Positions 13,091-24,119 of a stretch of 64,000 bases of DNA are shown here, piece by piece (positions within the stretch are counted from its first letter, which is position 1; every line of letters begins with the position of its first letter). The notes under the pieces were generated by a model. It saw only the letters and a program-made list of their open reading frames with translations, searched no databases and was not told where the DNA came from. The stretch comes from Pseudocercospora fijiensis CIRAD86 (taxonomy: Eukaryota; Ascomycota; Dothideomycetes; Mycosphaerellales; Mycosphaerellaceae), in the NCBI RefSeq assembly GCF_000340215.1, contig NW_006921545.1:649522-713521 (forward strand), given 5' to 3'. The position numbers and the translations under genes are program-made.

Positions 13091-13231
13091 CGTAGTTTAG
13101 TCGGATTTTCTCGGAAACTAGCTTAGACTAGCGGGGCAAAAAACTAAACTAGAACTATATAGGAGAGATACCGCTAATAAACTAAACTATATACGTTTTA
13201 TAGTTCGTAAACCGAACTACTACGGGGTCTA
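13091..13231 (-). repeat. Orphan terminal fragment of the hAT-like element (left end)
   Basis: This segment is the reverse complement of the left end at 41808-41950. It shares the AAACTAAACTAGAAC-like subterminal motif, a CCGCTAAnAAACTAAACTAT stretch, and the outer terminus CGAACTACTACGGGGTCTA, which ends at 13231. Only about 140 bp is recognisable, so it is a solo end left by truncation or abortive movement. It lies against the 3' tail of element F. Confidence 0.6.
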
Positions 13232-15520
13232 GGTATAACGTAGAGCTTCTAGTAGGCCTATTTTCGCTAAGTTAAAATTATTTACTCGCTCCTTAGGTAG
13301 GCTAGTACTTAGACTACCCTAGGGAGTAGGTCTAGGGATATTTATAAGGACGGGGGCTCCTTACTAAAGCCCTTACCCTTAGCGGTAGTATAAAGGAAAA
13401 GAAGAAACGATAAAGCTCGCTGCTCTAAACGTAGTACTCTATCTAGCTACTAGTATATAAAGGGATAAACGATCCTAGTATACGTCGACAATCCGTTTAA
13501 ATACGTAAATAGGGACACTAGCGAGTAAAAGGTTCGCGTAAAGCGAGTAATATAGGTAAGAAGGAGGATAAAGGCGAGTAGTTATAGGTAAGTATAGCCT
13601 TAATTAGGGGTTTAGGAGGCCTAGTAAGGTAGTAGTAGTCCTATTTCGTTATACTCTATAGCTTACTCTGCTTCTAAGGGTTCGTTATAAGTACTAGGGT
13701 TCGACTCTAGGCTCTTAGAGTTATTAGTATAGCGGAGTTCCTCCTACTCGATCTAGGTAAGCCGAAGCCTATCTCGTACCCTTATTTAGGGCAACCTATA
13801 CTCGTTGTCTCCCTAGTTTATAACGTTGTCTATAGCTTCCTAGGCGAGAAACCTAATACCTCGTCGCCTATATAGGTTAGTATATACTAGGGCAGCAACG
13901 CTAGTTTCTATTAGGGCCTTAAGGAGATATAGGTTGTATTCGAGTTTTAGTATATTTATTTCGTCGTAGACCTAGACCCTCTACGCTACCTACTAGTTAG
14001 GATCTCGCTATAGTACTAGTCGAAAGCTAGGGTCCCGAGTAAGCCTTAGAAGAGCGCCGATATAGTAGGCTTATTTATAAAGGTCTTGTCTTCTATAGAG
14101 AATTGCTATTTTAGCCGAATCTATAGTACTAAGCTAAAGGCTAGGTTACTCTACCCTAGGTAAATAGGGCAAGGTAGTTAAAAGCTAGAAAACTATTAGG
14201 CTTAGCCGAGCTATTAAAGAAGAGACAGTTATTCGAGTAGTCCTCGACAAGGGATACGCTAAGAAGGTCTTATATAAGGCTATAAATCTATAAGATAGTA
14301 TTAACTTTAGGGTTAACTCGGTATATAGCTATAGTATAGGCTTTAAAGACTCGCCTTTACTCCTTCCTAGGAAGGGATATAGTAGTATAGACGTCTATAT
14401 CCCTTTCTTTACTAGAACTAGTATTAGACTAACTATCGCTCTTAGAAGTAGAGGACTTAGACTAGCTATCCCTATTAACCTCGACTTCTATATTAAGAGG
14501 TTCGTTATCCTCTATAGTAGGGTCTTCCTCTAAGAGCCGGTTAGATCGGAAAGGAGGCACTTCCTTTAATCGATCGCGTAGAAGGGTAATAGCTAGGCTA
14601 GCCCTATTAAGTTCGGTAAGGTAATATAAGGTCCTAGAGGTAGTAATTTCTATAATACGAAAGGGACCTTTATATCGAAAGGTAAGCTTACTAGACCTCG
14701 AGTACTACTCGATATTTATAAGAATACCGTCTATCTATTAAATATATTTAGTAACGAACTTTCGTAAGCTAGGCTCGGCCTCCTTATTATTATATCGGGT
14801 TTTTAGGCCCTTAATACTAATATCGTCGACGAAAGGCCTTATATAGTAGGAAATATAATCGAAAAGGATACTTATAACGACCTAGACAAACTAGGTAACC
14901 GAGTTTATTATCCCCTAGGGAAGGGTAGTTACTCGTACTAGGCTAAGCGAGGTATTAAAGGTAGTTATACTACGATCGGCCTTATAAAGGGGGACCTAGT
15001 CGTACTTAGAAAAGAAGTCGATTAGGGAAGAAATAGTATAGTTAGTAAAATCCTTAGTAAAGCTATTAGTATTAGGAGGAAGATTTCTATCCTATATCGT
15101 ATAGCGATTTAGTACTATAGTAGCGTTAATTAGGCGATAGTTCTTAGTTCCTTTCTTTTAAACTAAGAACTAGGGGTTTCTATATACTCCTTCGCTAACT
15201 TAAAGTATCCTATTCGTAATCTATTCCTAGATTATTTCTTCGATAATGTTTACTAAGCTAAACTAAAGGCGGAAAGTTAGTTTTCTCTAAGGCTTATAGG
15301 GAATTGTTTAGATCCGCTAAGGGGGTACTACGTCCGCGTTAATACTTCTAATTTTAGTAAAGTTCTAGATAAGGGCTTTCTCTCGTTTATAAAGTATCTC
15401 GTAAAACAGATCTAGCTCCTTAGGAAGAAGCTCTATTCTAATAAGAAGTTTTCCTTTCCTCTCCTTAGTAAGACGCGAGCCGCGTAGTATATCCGAGAAT
15501 TTCTTAATTAAATATTTCTA
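13232..15520 (-). pseudogene. LTR/Gypsy element F, RT and C-terminal integrase part (downstream half)
   Basis: Minus-strand pol remnant. Reading from high to low coordinates, a pre-RT segment (KKFSDILRGSRLTKERKGK, about 15500-15440) leads to ADVVPP near 15330 and then the RT. The RT shows a KYDQVPLYKADRS-like box and PFVDDISIKG near 14840, close kin of element A. Shortly after the RT the frame passes directly into an integrase C-terminal RYKGPFRIIEI segment (about 14690-14660), so RNase H and the integrase core are missing. The tail to 13232 is Ser/Glu-rich. The 5' part lies beyond the inserted Tc1 element, at 18952-20480. TAG/TAA stops occur throughout. Confidence 0.75.
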
Positions 15521-15552
15521 CTGGGTTTTGCGTTTTACCGTAGAATGCCAAG
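15521..15552 (+). repeat. Left terminal inverted repeat of the Tc1-type element
   Basis: Thirty-two bases, exact reverse complement of 18920-18951. Directly preceded by the TA at 15519-15520. Confidence 0.95.
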
Positions 15553-15647
15553 AATAGCGGCTCAGCAGTACGGAACCTTATAGTTTACTAGGGAATGTGC
15601 TCCTCTTCTGTTCTCGTAGACCTTGTAACGTATCCTTATACCGCTAA

Positions 15648-17379
15648 ATGGCGATAGTTATCAACCTGCCGCCCGAGTTAGCGTATGCGGTCGCAATCTA
15701 CGCTGCTAGCGACCTCGTACGGTGGTATCTCGAGATGCCTAATCGCGGCGGAGCGACGACTTCGCAGACTTCGAGAACGCGTAAACCAGTCGATAAGGAC
15801 CTGCCGGACTATAAGAATGCTGCTAAGCGGCGCGAGTCGCCTATGAAGGGTCGGAAGAATGTAACGAAGTCGAAGGCAGCGGCGGCGCTAAAGAAGTTTA
15901 GTAAGGCTCGCGCGAACGACGCGTAGGCGTAGAAGGAGTTTACTAAGTGGAATAATAGCGCCTCGACGGCAGTTAGTGAGGATGAAGAGGTCGTAGATTT
16001 GACGGCTATAGTAGACGCCTCGCTATCGAAGTCTGTATTCAATAAGTCAGCGCCGCCGCGAGTGATTAATAGGGTAGAAATGAATGAAGAAGATATCGAG
16101 ACGGCTTCTTACGACACTCGTAACACTTTCTAGTACAAACAAGCGTAGCGCCTGCTTACTAGCAACTAAGAGGTCGCTGTAAAGAATTTCGAGCGTACTG
16201 GCTAGTCCGCTTAATATTGCTACGAAGCCTTCCGTTAGGCGGTCGCTAAGGCGTAGAAGAAGCAGCTCTTCGTAGGCGACTGCTTTATAATAGCTTCTGC
16301 GAAGGGTGTTAGCAAGAGTAACTAGTTTAAGCAGTCGATAACTGCGGAAGAAGAAGGTAAGGTCGCTCCGGCTATATCCGTCGCTCCTGCCTTATTGCGA
16401 ATACTAACCTCTCGAAGGGGACGATTATCGTATAGCACTCGCTGCCGCACTAGAGTTTAAGCGTAATAGAAAGGACAAGATTAAAGTAGATCTCGAGTTC
16501 AAGATAGCGGCAAAGGATGCTAGACCTGCGGCCGTTAAAGTGTCTAAGTTGAAGCCAAACGATTAGCAGACTGTCGATAGAATTGCCTACATTGCTAAGC
16601 AACGGCAGGTTGGCAATTATATCGCTAAGATTAAGGCCAACAATCAGTGTAGCAACGGATCTTGTAAGAACTATAATTAGTACTGCTACCTGCTAGACGA
16701 TCTACCTAATATCAAAGACAACTATCTCTGGATTAGCAGTAACAATGCTAGGCTCTGGTTTGCAGCCCTTGCTGCCAATAAACCTAGCGTTATAACAAGG
16801 AAGCCGCCTAAGAATATTGCTATCAAAATGGCTCAGTTTACTAACAATGCGAGAGATAAGACAAAGCAGATAAGGGCAAAGGAGACTCTATATACTTAGG
16901 TACTATACACACTATACAACCGTAGCAAGTCTGCGCCTATTACTTATGTTGATTACAAGGGAGTAATTGAGGCCGCTTTCCAAGCTGTTACTAGCATTCT
17001 TTAGCCTAGCGGCTCTCGTGCTATTCCGGCTCAACAACAACCTTAATTAGAGCTATAACAAGTGTAGTAAGAGTCGCCTATTCCACTGCGTGTTACTAAG
17101 CAAATTAGTACGCCTATCTTAAGCCTTACAAGACAGTTCTTTCAATAGGCAGGCAAGCAATACGAATGGTCTAATCCGGAAGAGAAAGACGACTTCTTAA
17201 AGATAGAGTCACACTTCCTTGCTAAGAAATGGGACTGTGATCGTATAGCACGAGTCGATAAGAAGTATTAGAAGGATGAATTAGGCTTCTTTGAAGGCCA
17301 TTATGGTCGCCTACTTGAGTGCTTGAAGCGCTTTTAGAAGGAGAAGTTGTTTGAAAGGGCAGAGGGAAGTCGGAAGTAA
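15648..17379 (+). pseudogene. Second gene of the Tc1-type element, unknown function (about 577 codons, broken)
   Basis: Starts at ATG 15648 (MAIVINLPPELAYAVAIYAA). The first 92 codons are open, followed by TAG-interrupted but coherent frame to about 16400. The frame then shifts by one and continues to a TAA at 17377-17379. The N-terminal third is Lys/Arg/Ala-rich with an acidic patch (VSEDEEVVDLT). The middle has a Cys cluster, CSNGSC followed by a YCYL stretch near 16650-16690, then a Trp-containing helix (ARLWFAALAANK). The C-terminal part is mixed-charge with FLKIESHFLAKKWDCDRIAR near 17200. The Cys spacing suggests a small metal-binding module, but I do not recognise the family. No DDE residues are arranged as in a transposase. 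Its position between the TIRs, convergent with the transposase, makes it element cargo or an accessory protein. Confidence 0.6.
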
Positions 17380-17758
17380 TAGTAATAATAACGACATTTA
17401 TAACGGAGCAACGGCTGTTCTTATTAGTTCAGATTTGTTAGACGATTACTAAGAATAAACGAATTTACTAGCTTATTGACTGCTCCGCTGCGTATATCTA
17501 TATTATTACTGTCGCTACGAAGCGCCTCTCCGGCCGTACCTCGCGAAGCTCTCGGAGCTCTCGGCGGAGGAAACATATAAAGCTTAGCAATACCCACTAA
17601 CACCTTGTGCATTTTACTGTACGCATAACACTGCAGTAATGTATATAAAATTGATAGCGGAGCTTCGTATATATATAATCTCGAGATCCTATATATAATA
17701 TTATATATTTGTTATATAGTTGTAGCTAAATATAAAGCGAGTCGAAGTTGCGAAGTAA

Positions 17759-18838
17759 TTAATCCTTAGCTTCTTCCTCTCCGCTATCAACGTTATATCT
17801 AGCATACCTAAACAACCCTCGTACGTCTGTTCCTGCTACGTATTCTAGCGCCTATATAAGGAAGTCTATAAAGCAGTCGAAGTCATCAATTAAGTCCTTA
17901 TTCTTCTTTATCTATATCTTTAGTATGTTGAAGGTTTGCTCAATTGGGTTGAGATCTAGTAAGTAAGGAGGCAGATATTCGAGCGTATATCTAGCGCGAG
18001 TAATTATCTCTTCGACATTAACACTATAGTGGATTGAGGCGTTGTCTATTATAAAGATTATCTCCTTTCTAGCAACAAGCGGCAGCACTTGATTCTCGAG
18101 CTAGTCGTTAAAGGTAACTTAATCTATAGAGCCTTAGACACAAAGAGTGTAGGGCAGGTATCTATTAATCGTTAGCGCCGGCAAGACTGAAGTGCGTTCT
18201 TCTCGTTGTGCGTACTAATAATCTATACAATCTACGCCTTCCGGAGACTAACTATACTTGCGGTGAGCCGTCTTCTAGTTTGTCGCTGTCTTATCGATAA
18301 ATACTAACTTCCGAATAGGCCACCTCTTACACTTCTCACTCCAAACGGCTCTTGCTAATGGATTACGCTCCTTTGCTATCTTCCGCGATGCTTTCCGAGT
18401 CCACTTTATTACATCGACTAGGTAGCGGTATACGTTCGAGGGGTGTAACTAGACATCAAACTCGTCGTAGAGCGCGAGATACATCTCTTCGAGGTATGCC
18501 TCTAGTCGATAAGAGAGATATTCTTCGAGCTAGTCTCGCATTTCTTTAGTAAGTACGCGCTTACGACCTAGCGGCAGGCGCAGTAGACAATAGGCCTGCT
18601 AGAAGAGATCATAATTAACGCGCTATTTGTACAGTATCGACCTCGTAATACCGGTTGCTAGCATTATATCGTCAATCGACTTGCCCTCTTCGAATAACAA
18701 CTCTGCCTTCTTTACGGTCTCCTCGGGCATCTTCGTACTAACCCTAGTACGCACCTCTACCTTCTCACCGGGCGGCGCCTGCTTCTTACGACCTATGAGC
18801 GAATACAGCGATATTCTACGGTCAAAACAACACCTCAA
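17759..18838 (-). pseudogene. Tc1-type transposase, DD34E (360 codons, interrupted)
   Basis: Start ATG at 18838; stop TAA complementary to 17759-17761. The N-terminal helix-turn-helix is seen in the first 71 open codons (ETVKKAELLFEEGKSIDDIM, then ATGITRSILYK). The DDE_3-type catalytic domain follows: first Asp in LVFIDKTATN (about 18297), second Asp in IIFIIDNASIHYS (18044-18046) and Glu in LDLNPIEQTF (17939-17941). There are 34 residues between the second Asp and the Glu, the Tc1 spacing. The hallmark YLPPYxxDLNPIE motif is clear. Several TAG/TAA codons replace Trp or Gln, for example just after YK at 18620. It would cut and paste the element at TA sites; this copy is dead. All three catalytic residues survive. 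Confidence 0.92.
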
Positions 18839-18919
18839 CGGTCGCTATACTATTAAAAATGAGGCAACACGGTCTATCAAGAGATGGGTTCAAAATGCGG
18901 TGTGCGGCTCTACGAGAGG

Positions 18920-18951
18920 CTTGGCATTCTACGGTAAAACGCAAAACCCAG
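18920..18951 (-). repeat. Right terminal inverted repeat of the Tc1-type element
   Basis: Thirty-two bases, perfect inverted match to 15521-15552. Followed by TA at 18952-18953, the second copy of the target duplication. Confidence 0.95.
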
Positions 18952-20480
18952 TAGACGTACGGCCTAGTCCTTAGGGGAAGTAGCGCCTCTCGAGTAAGCC
19001 GTTTCTTCTTCTAGTTAGGGTTACAACTAGTTGTTACACTTCCGGTTATAATAGTACTAGCCTCTATAGGCTTTACTTTGTCTAGCTTTCTCTTATATAT
19101 TCTATAAACCCCGACCGTACGGTACCTAAAGGCTAATACTCTTTAAGTCCTCTCTAAGTATTTTCTTAATAGATAGTAGCTAGGTCGGGAACCCCGGAAA
19201 GCTCTAAAATCTATAGTGCCGCTTATACTACTCGTAAAATCAATTCGCTTCCGATTACTAAAGTATTACCGCCTAATCGTCTCGGCTTATAGGCTCGAGA
19301 GTCGCCTCTATACGACCGAGTAGGGTAAGGCTAATCGTTAGGTATTACTAGGAATATTCTAGCCTTTTAAGGAAGGACTAGCGCTATATAGCTAGGACCG
19401 GTACGTCGTCGTATACCCGCTCTCTAATAGAGGTACTAGCTACCCGGCTTTTATATAGGCTATTACTAGAAGGTAGCTATAGGGTTACGAGGATACCGGG
19501 GGATGCCGGGGCTAGTCTAAGCAGGGTCGGAAAAGATAGCGGAAGTAGGGGCAGGCCGACTACTAGACTAATTAATATACCCTAGCTAGCTAGCTAGTAT
19601 ACCTTACGGCTACCTATTTCTTTACTATATATTACCGTATTAATATTTATTATTAAACAATAAGCTACGACGGTATATATAATGCCTCTATCTAGCGGTT
19701 ACGGAATTAGGGCGGACTCGACGATAGTTTCTCGTCTACTATCTAGTTTTTTAACTACTAGGTATTATTACGACTAAGGAGCTCTTTAAGTAGGATAAAA
19801 TTCTTAGAGCTAGTAAGGGTAGTAAAGATAGTAGAGCGGCCTCCGCGCGTAGAAATTGTCCCTTCCTAGGAGCTATTATCTATATTTCGAGCGATAAGGC
19901 GGTTCTTATAAGCCTACGGGCAACTAAGAATAATAGGGAGGTTGTTATCTCCTAGGGATATAATAAGGAAGTCGGTTTCGTACTCTATATTAAAGGTAAA
20001 AATAGAAACGGAAGTGCTAATACTAATAAATTTAGCTCTTCCTCTAGCTCCTCGTATATTTAGAATAAGATATTTTAAAACAGTAAGGCTAGCTCGTTCT
20101 AGGAATTTCGTATTTAGAATATTCCCCTCGGAGCCTTTATTAATAAGAGAGCGGATCTTTAGGCACCTATTAATAGTAATAGTAATATATAGGATAGGAA
20201 TAAGGGCGAAGTTATCGTTAACTAATAAAAGGCGTATTTAGCTAGAGTCGATATAGAGTATTTCGTTAGGAAGGGTATCTATCCCGGAAGAAATAACTTA
20301 TACCGCGTAGTAGTTAAGTCTATTTCTTTAGCTAATCGAATTAGAGTCTCGTTCTAGCGAAGCGGAAGGCACCTAGAATAACTCGAGGAGCTTACGACGA
20401 GAGTTATAGAAGGTATCTAGAGCGAGTACGAAATAATGAATAGAGTTTTACCTTAGGTTATATAGGGGGCTAGGCGAGGG
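18952..20480 (-). pseudogene. LTR/Gypsy element F, protease/gag side (upstream half)
   Basis: Continuation of the minus-strand element interrupted at 15521-18951. A retroviral-type aspartic-protease-like stretch can be followed on the minus strand at about 20180-19840. It has INKGSEGNILNTKFLERA and later IDNSSQEGTIST, the same ending seen after the protease of element A. The interval between protease and RT (19830-18954) is degenerate. A short sequence near 20288-20345 (ending GCTAATCGAATTAG) is repeated at about 20758-20812. TAG/TAA stops are frequent. Confidence 0.6.
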
Positions 20481-20963
20481 TTTAATTGTTAAAAGGGCGC
20501 TCTCTAACAAAATTTAGCTCGGCCTCTAATTAGTAGAAATTAAAAAGAAACGTTACGTACCGAGCTATTATAAGTAGAAATTAAAAACACAAATTACGTA
20601 CCGGTACGACGAAAGTATATATATATAGCGGCGATAAAATTAAAAAGTACGACGGTAGCAAAGAGTATAGCGACGCGATAGTAATACTTTAGAGCTACGC
20701 GACAGTTCGCACTCTTCGCTAGACCTTATAAGCAAGTTCTACTAGCTCTAAGAATATCCTTATACCGCGTAGTAGTTAAGTCTATTTCTTTAGCTAATCG
20801 AATTAGGGTCTCGAATAACTTCTTCGTTAGCGACCTCGTACTCTTTATAACTTTCCTCTTCGTTAAGGCTAATAAAGAATTCTTAAGTAGAGGTAAGGAC
20901 TAGAATAGGGTAGTCCTTAGATCGTCTAGGTCTAGTTCTTCTAGTAGCTAAGATAGCTACCTT

Positions 20964-21537
20964 ATAAGGGTTAGAGGCTAAGTAGTGAGAATAGATACTA
21001 AACTTTAAACTAAACTAAAGGGAGTACTAAATTAATATAGCTACTATCTATATAAGACGAACTATATAGAAAGGAAGAAGGGTACCTTAGAGAGAGAGAG
21101 TCCCTTCCTTAGTATTCCGCTCTATAGGCGTCTAGCGCGTCCGCCGCGTAAGTATAGATATAGATATCTTACTTGCTAACTTCTTAGTAAACCTCTGCCT
21201 TTAGGTCCTTCCCTACGCGCTAAGCGCGCGCGCGTATCCCGCTTATCCGTATAAGGGTTAAAGGCTAAGTAGTAAGAATATATACGAAACTTTAAACTAA
21301 ACTAAAGGGAGCACTAAATTAATATAGCTACTATCTATAGAAGACGAAGTACGAAGAAAGGAAGAAAGGTACCTTAGAGGGAGAGCCCCTTCCTTAGTAT
21401 CCCGCCCTACGGGCGTCTAGCGCGCCCGACGCGTAAGTATAAGTATATATATCCTACTTGCTAACTTTTTAGCAAACCTCTACTTTTAGGTCCTTCCCTA
21501 CGCGCTAAGCGCGCGCGCGTATATTCCGCTTATCCGC
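20964..21537. repeat. Direct tandem repeat, 287-bp unit, two copies
   Basis: Unit 1 starts at 20964 and unit 2 at 21251, both at ATAAGGGTTA, and the similarity runs to about 21537. Each carries GGTACCTTAGAG, a GCGTCTAGCGCG run and a CTAAGCGCGCGCGCGTAT alternating purine-pyrimidine tract (about 21213-21231 and 21500-21518). No coding frame is seen. Differences between units are mostly C/T and G/A, as RIP would give. It may be a tandemly duplicated LTR or 5' leader of element F. The 480 bases before it (20481-20963) hold nothing I can identify. Confidence 0.75.
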
Positions 21538-21616
21538 TATCTCGTAGCGCCTTTGTCTCCTAGCTAATTTACGTAGCGCGCGTATACGAACTCGTTTAAC
21601 CGCTCTTAAGCAAACA

Positions 21617-21957
21617 TGTTTCTCCTAGCTCTTCCCTATCTTCCGGTTCCTTCCTACTACTCGGATCTATCCTACGACTCTATATATCTCGCTTGCTATC
21701 GTCTGTATATATATACGCGTAGTTTAGTATAGTTCCGTCGTTCGTATATTAGTATATAACGTATTGTTCTACTATATACGGCCTCCGCGGGAGTCCCTAA
21801 GATATTACGTTATACGGCTAAATAGGCGGCTAACTAGGCGACCTACTTCGCTAGGGGCCCCTACTACTAAGGCAATTTAAATCCGATATTACTTTATATA
21901 ATAGCGGCTAGCTTATAGGACTTATCGGTGCTTTCTAGGTAGCTACTCTAATAGTAG
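21617..21957. repeat. LTR, family C (copy 1), about 341 bp
   Basis: Begins TGTTTCTCCTAGC and ends near CTCTAATA, which would be a RIP-mutated CTATAACA. It is matched in the same orientation at 40411-40752 with only scattered substitutions. It lies directly beyond the 3' end of the minus-strand Gypsy C integrase, the position of a 3' LTR. Confidence 0.75.
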
Positions 21958-23310
21958 CCTTCCCCTCGTTTTACGTAGAGTTCCTACGACGCTAAACGAG
22001 GTCTATATATATCGGGTACTAGTATTCTTACCCTAGTTCGGGTCGGAGACCTTATTCTAAACTCTATTTATATACTTCTCGGAGGAAGTATTCCGGGATA
22101 GCTCCTTCTATAGTCGTATAGTCGGTATAATCTCGTAGGAATTCTTCGATTACTTCGTAGGCAAAGATAATATAGCGTAGAGGTTCCTAGGTTATATATT
22201 CGTCTAAGTATCCCTCCTACTATACCTCTCCCTACGGTCTAGGAGGGTTAAGATTACCGAAGTTTATATTACCGAAGCTCTATCCGATAATTGCCTATAC
22301 TATACCTAAGGTAGACTCTAGTTCGTCTTCGGTCTAATCGGTAGCCTCGGTAGCTTCCGGAATTAGCGGAATATCTTCGGGGTCTGTAATTTCTCTAGCG
22401 GTTCTTAGCTTAACTATGTATTTAACTAGGTAAATATTAAGATTCTCGGGGAGATCTAGTACGTATACGTACGTACCGATTTTCTTTATAATTCGGAAGA
22501 GTCCTAGTTTTTTCTAGTCGAGCTTTTTTAAAGGTCGGTTAGTTCTAATATACCGTAAGTCGAGGTAAACGTAATCTCCGACTTAGTAATCTAGCGTAGC
22601 GCGTCTACGCTAATTAGCGTAGTACTCGTATACTTCCTAGGTATATCTTATCTCGTCCTAGAGCTCTTAGTAGGTTTAGGCTATTTAAAGAGCGAAGGTA
22701 TCGGCGTCTCTTTCTAGATCGTTTACCGGAGGCTCTAGTTCGATTTCTACTAGTTCTATACCGGTTCGGGGGTAAAAACTAGTCGAAGCGTAGAGGGGCG
22801 TAGTCTAAGTCGTAGCTAAATCCTAATTGTTAATAGCAAATTTAATAGAAGGCGTTAATCTTAGCCAGTTGTTTTAATAATAATTATAGAAGTACCTAAT
22901 AATTTGTTTAATCTAAGCGTTAGCCCGTTCGGTTTACCTACCGGTCTACGGGTAGTAAGCCGTTAAAAGGCGCGCTTAAATTTTTAGTCGCTCGTAGAGG
23001 CGCTTCTAGAAACAGGTAAGGAAATTCGGGCCGCGGATATATATAATTAATTTAGGTAGGCCCGTATCTTTCTATATATCTCGGTAGAAGACCTAAGCCG
23101 TATTCTTCGCTATTAGGCTACGGGTATTTAATACCTTCTTGCGTTTAGTAAGGCGGCAAACTACGACTAGTATATTTTAAAACTATAGGCCGTTAAAGTC
23201 GGATCCGTTCGGTAGGCCTATAATAAAATCTATTAAAATATACTACTACGGTTATAGGGGAATTTCGAGAGGTTTTAGTAGTCCTTATAGCTTACGCGTA
23301 TCTACTTTTG
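21958..23310 (-). pseudogene. LTR/Gypsy element C, integrase part (downstream of nested element B)
   Basis: Minus-strand integrase: KLQGLLKPLEIPLQPWQYI-type segment right after the insertion point (about 23300-23250, with TAG at the Gln/Trp positions), ILIDFIIGLPNG with the first Asp, then IIYIRGPNF at the second-Asp region near 23035. NAxIKQIIRYFYNYYQNNW follows near 22900. The C-terminal region to about 22000 is degenerate. The upstream half (RT, RNase H and first part of the integrase zinc finger) continues at 30983, and the frame can be joined across the ttttg duplication. The family LTR follows at 21957-21617. Confidence 0.82.
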
Positions 23311-23508
23311 TATAATAAGGGTTATATTAGCAGGTAGATAGGGTAGTAGTAGGTATAAGTAGTATTCGATAAGGAACTAGGAGGAGAGGGAGGAAGGTAG
23401 GCAAGTTAGCCTATTGCTAAGCGCTAAGCCCTACCTAAGGTATTAAGACCCTAGCTTTACTCGAGCTCGGTTATATACTAATTACGTATAACCTCTTTAG
23501 CCCTAATA
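23311..23508 (-). repeat. 3' LTR of chromovirus B
   Basis: 198 bp, nearly identical to 30785-30982 and to the reverse complement of 60143-60339. The differences seen are of the C/T or G/A type. Confidence 0.93.
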
Positions 23509-23617
23509 TACGCTTCCCTTCTAAAGGCCGCGCCCTCGTAGCCTATCTATATTCTAATCTTAACCTCTATTGCTACTAACTTAGTAAGTCTAATAAAGTA
23601 TCCGTAGACCCGCGGTA

Positions 23618-24088
23618 CAGGTTAGGATAGCCGAGCGAAGCCGGAGGTACGTACGGTGCGTGCGGTACGTGCTACCGTCGTCTCGTCGTGCGATTACAGA
23701 TTTAGCGTATCGCTTTGGCGTATAGTGTCGTCGGCGCATAGTGTCGTTGTATTGTTATGCTTTGTTGTTATTGTCGCGCTTGCAAGGAAGTGACGTAAGA
23801 GTCGAAGGCCTAAGGCTACGAGCACGTAATTTCGTTTTCTTTTTCGACTAATAAGAGGCTATAGCTGAATTTGTATAAGCGCATCTTTAGATTCAACCCC
23901 TTCCGTAGACGACCCTCGCAACACGCCTTCTACTGCGTAGAAGGCTACCTGCCTACACTGCTGCTAAGACTGATTGTTATCCGCCGCTCGCCTACTGTTT
24001 TTAGACCTCCGTTTCCGTATCCTCGTCGTAAGCTCCTCGAACACTCCAACTTCGGCCTAAAAACATCCGGCTTCGCTCGGATAAGCTG
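23618..24088. mobile_element. Small low-RIP element with imperfect inverted ends (MITE-like)
   Basis: Left end CAGGTTAGGATAGCCGAGCG and right end (reverse complement) CAGCTTATCCGAGCGAAGCC share a CCGAGCGAAGCCGGA core. CpA/TpG are frequent between them, in contrast to the surrounding retroelement. A TA precedes the left end; no matching duplication is clear on the right. The 81-codon plus ORF 23871-24116 overlaps the right end and resembles nothing I know; the opposite strand is also partly open. Most likely a non-autonomous DNA element inserted in the 3' untranslated part of chromovirus B. Confidence 0.45.
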
Positions 24089-24119
24089 CTTAGCCCGCGC
24101 TAAATTAAACACTTAACTA

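Larger units (their letters stand above)
15519..18953. mobile_element. Tc1-type DNA transposon with two genes, lightly RIP-mutated
   Basis: The element body is 15521-18951 (3431 bp). It has 32-bp perfect terminal inverted repeats beginning CTGGGTTTTGCGTTTTACCG, and a TA target duplication at 15519-15520 and 18952-18953. TA duplication plus the DD34E transposase inside places it in Tc1/mariner. It is inserted in Gypsy element F: the F reading frame can be followed on both sides. CpA/TpG content is clearly higher than in the flanking retroelements, so it arrived later or has been less heavily mutated. Two convergent genes fill it: a plus-strand gene of unknown role (15648-17379) and a minus-strand transposase (17759-18838). 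The AT-rich gap between their 3' ends (17380-17758) shows no coding signal. Confidence 0.93.

Noticed and set aside
18627..18974. 115-codon plus-strand ORF
   Set aside because: Antisense shadow of the N-terminus of the Tc1-type transposase, running through the TIR.
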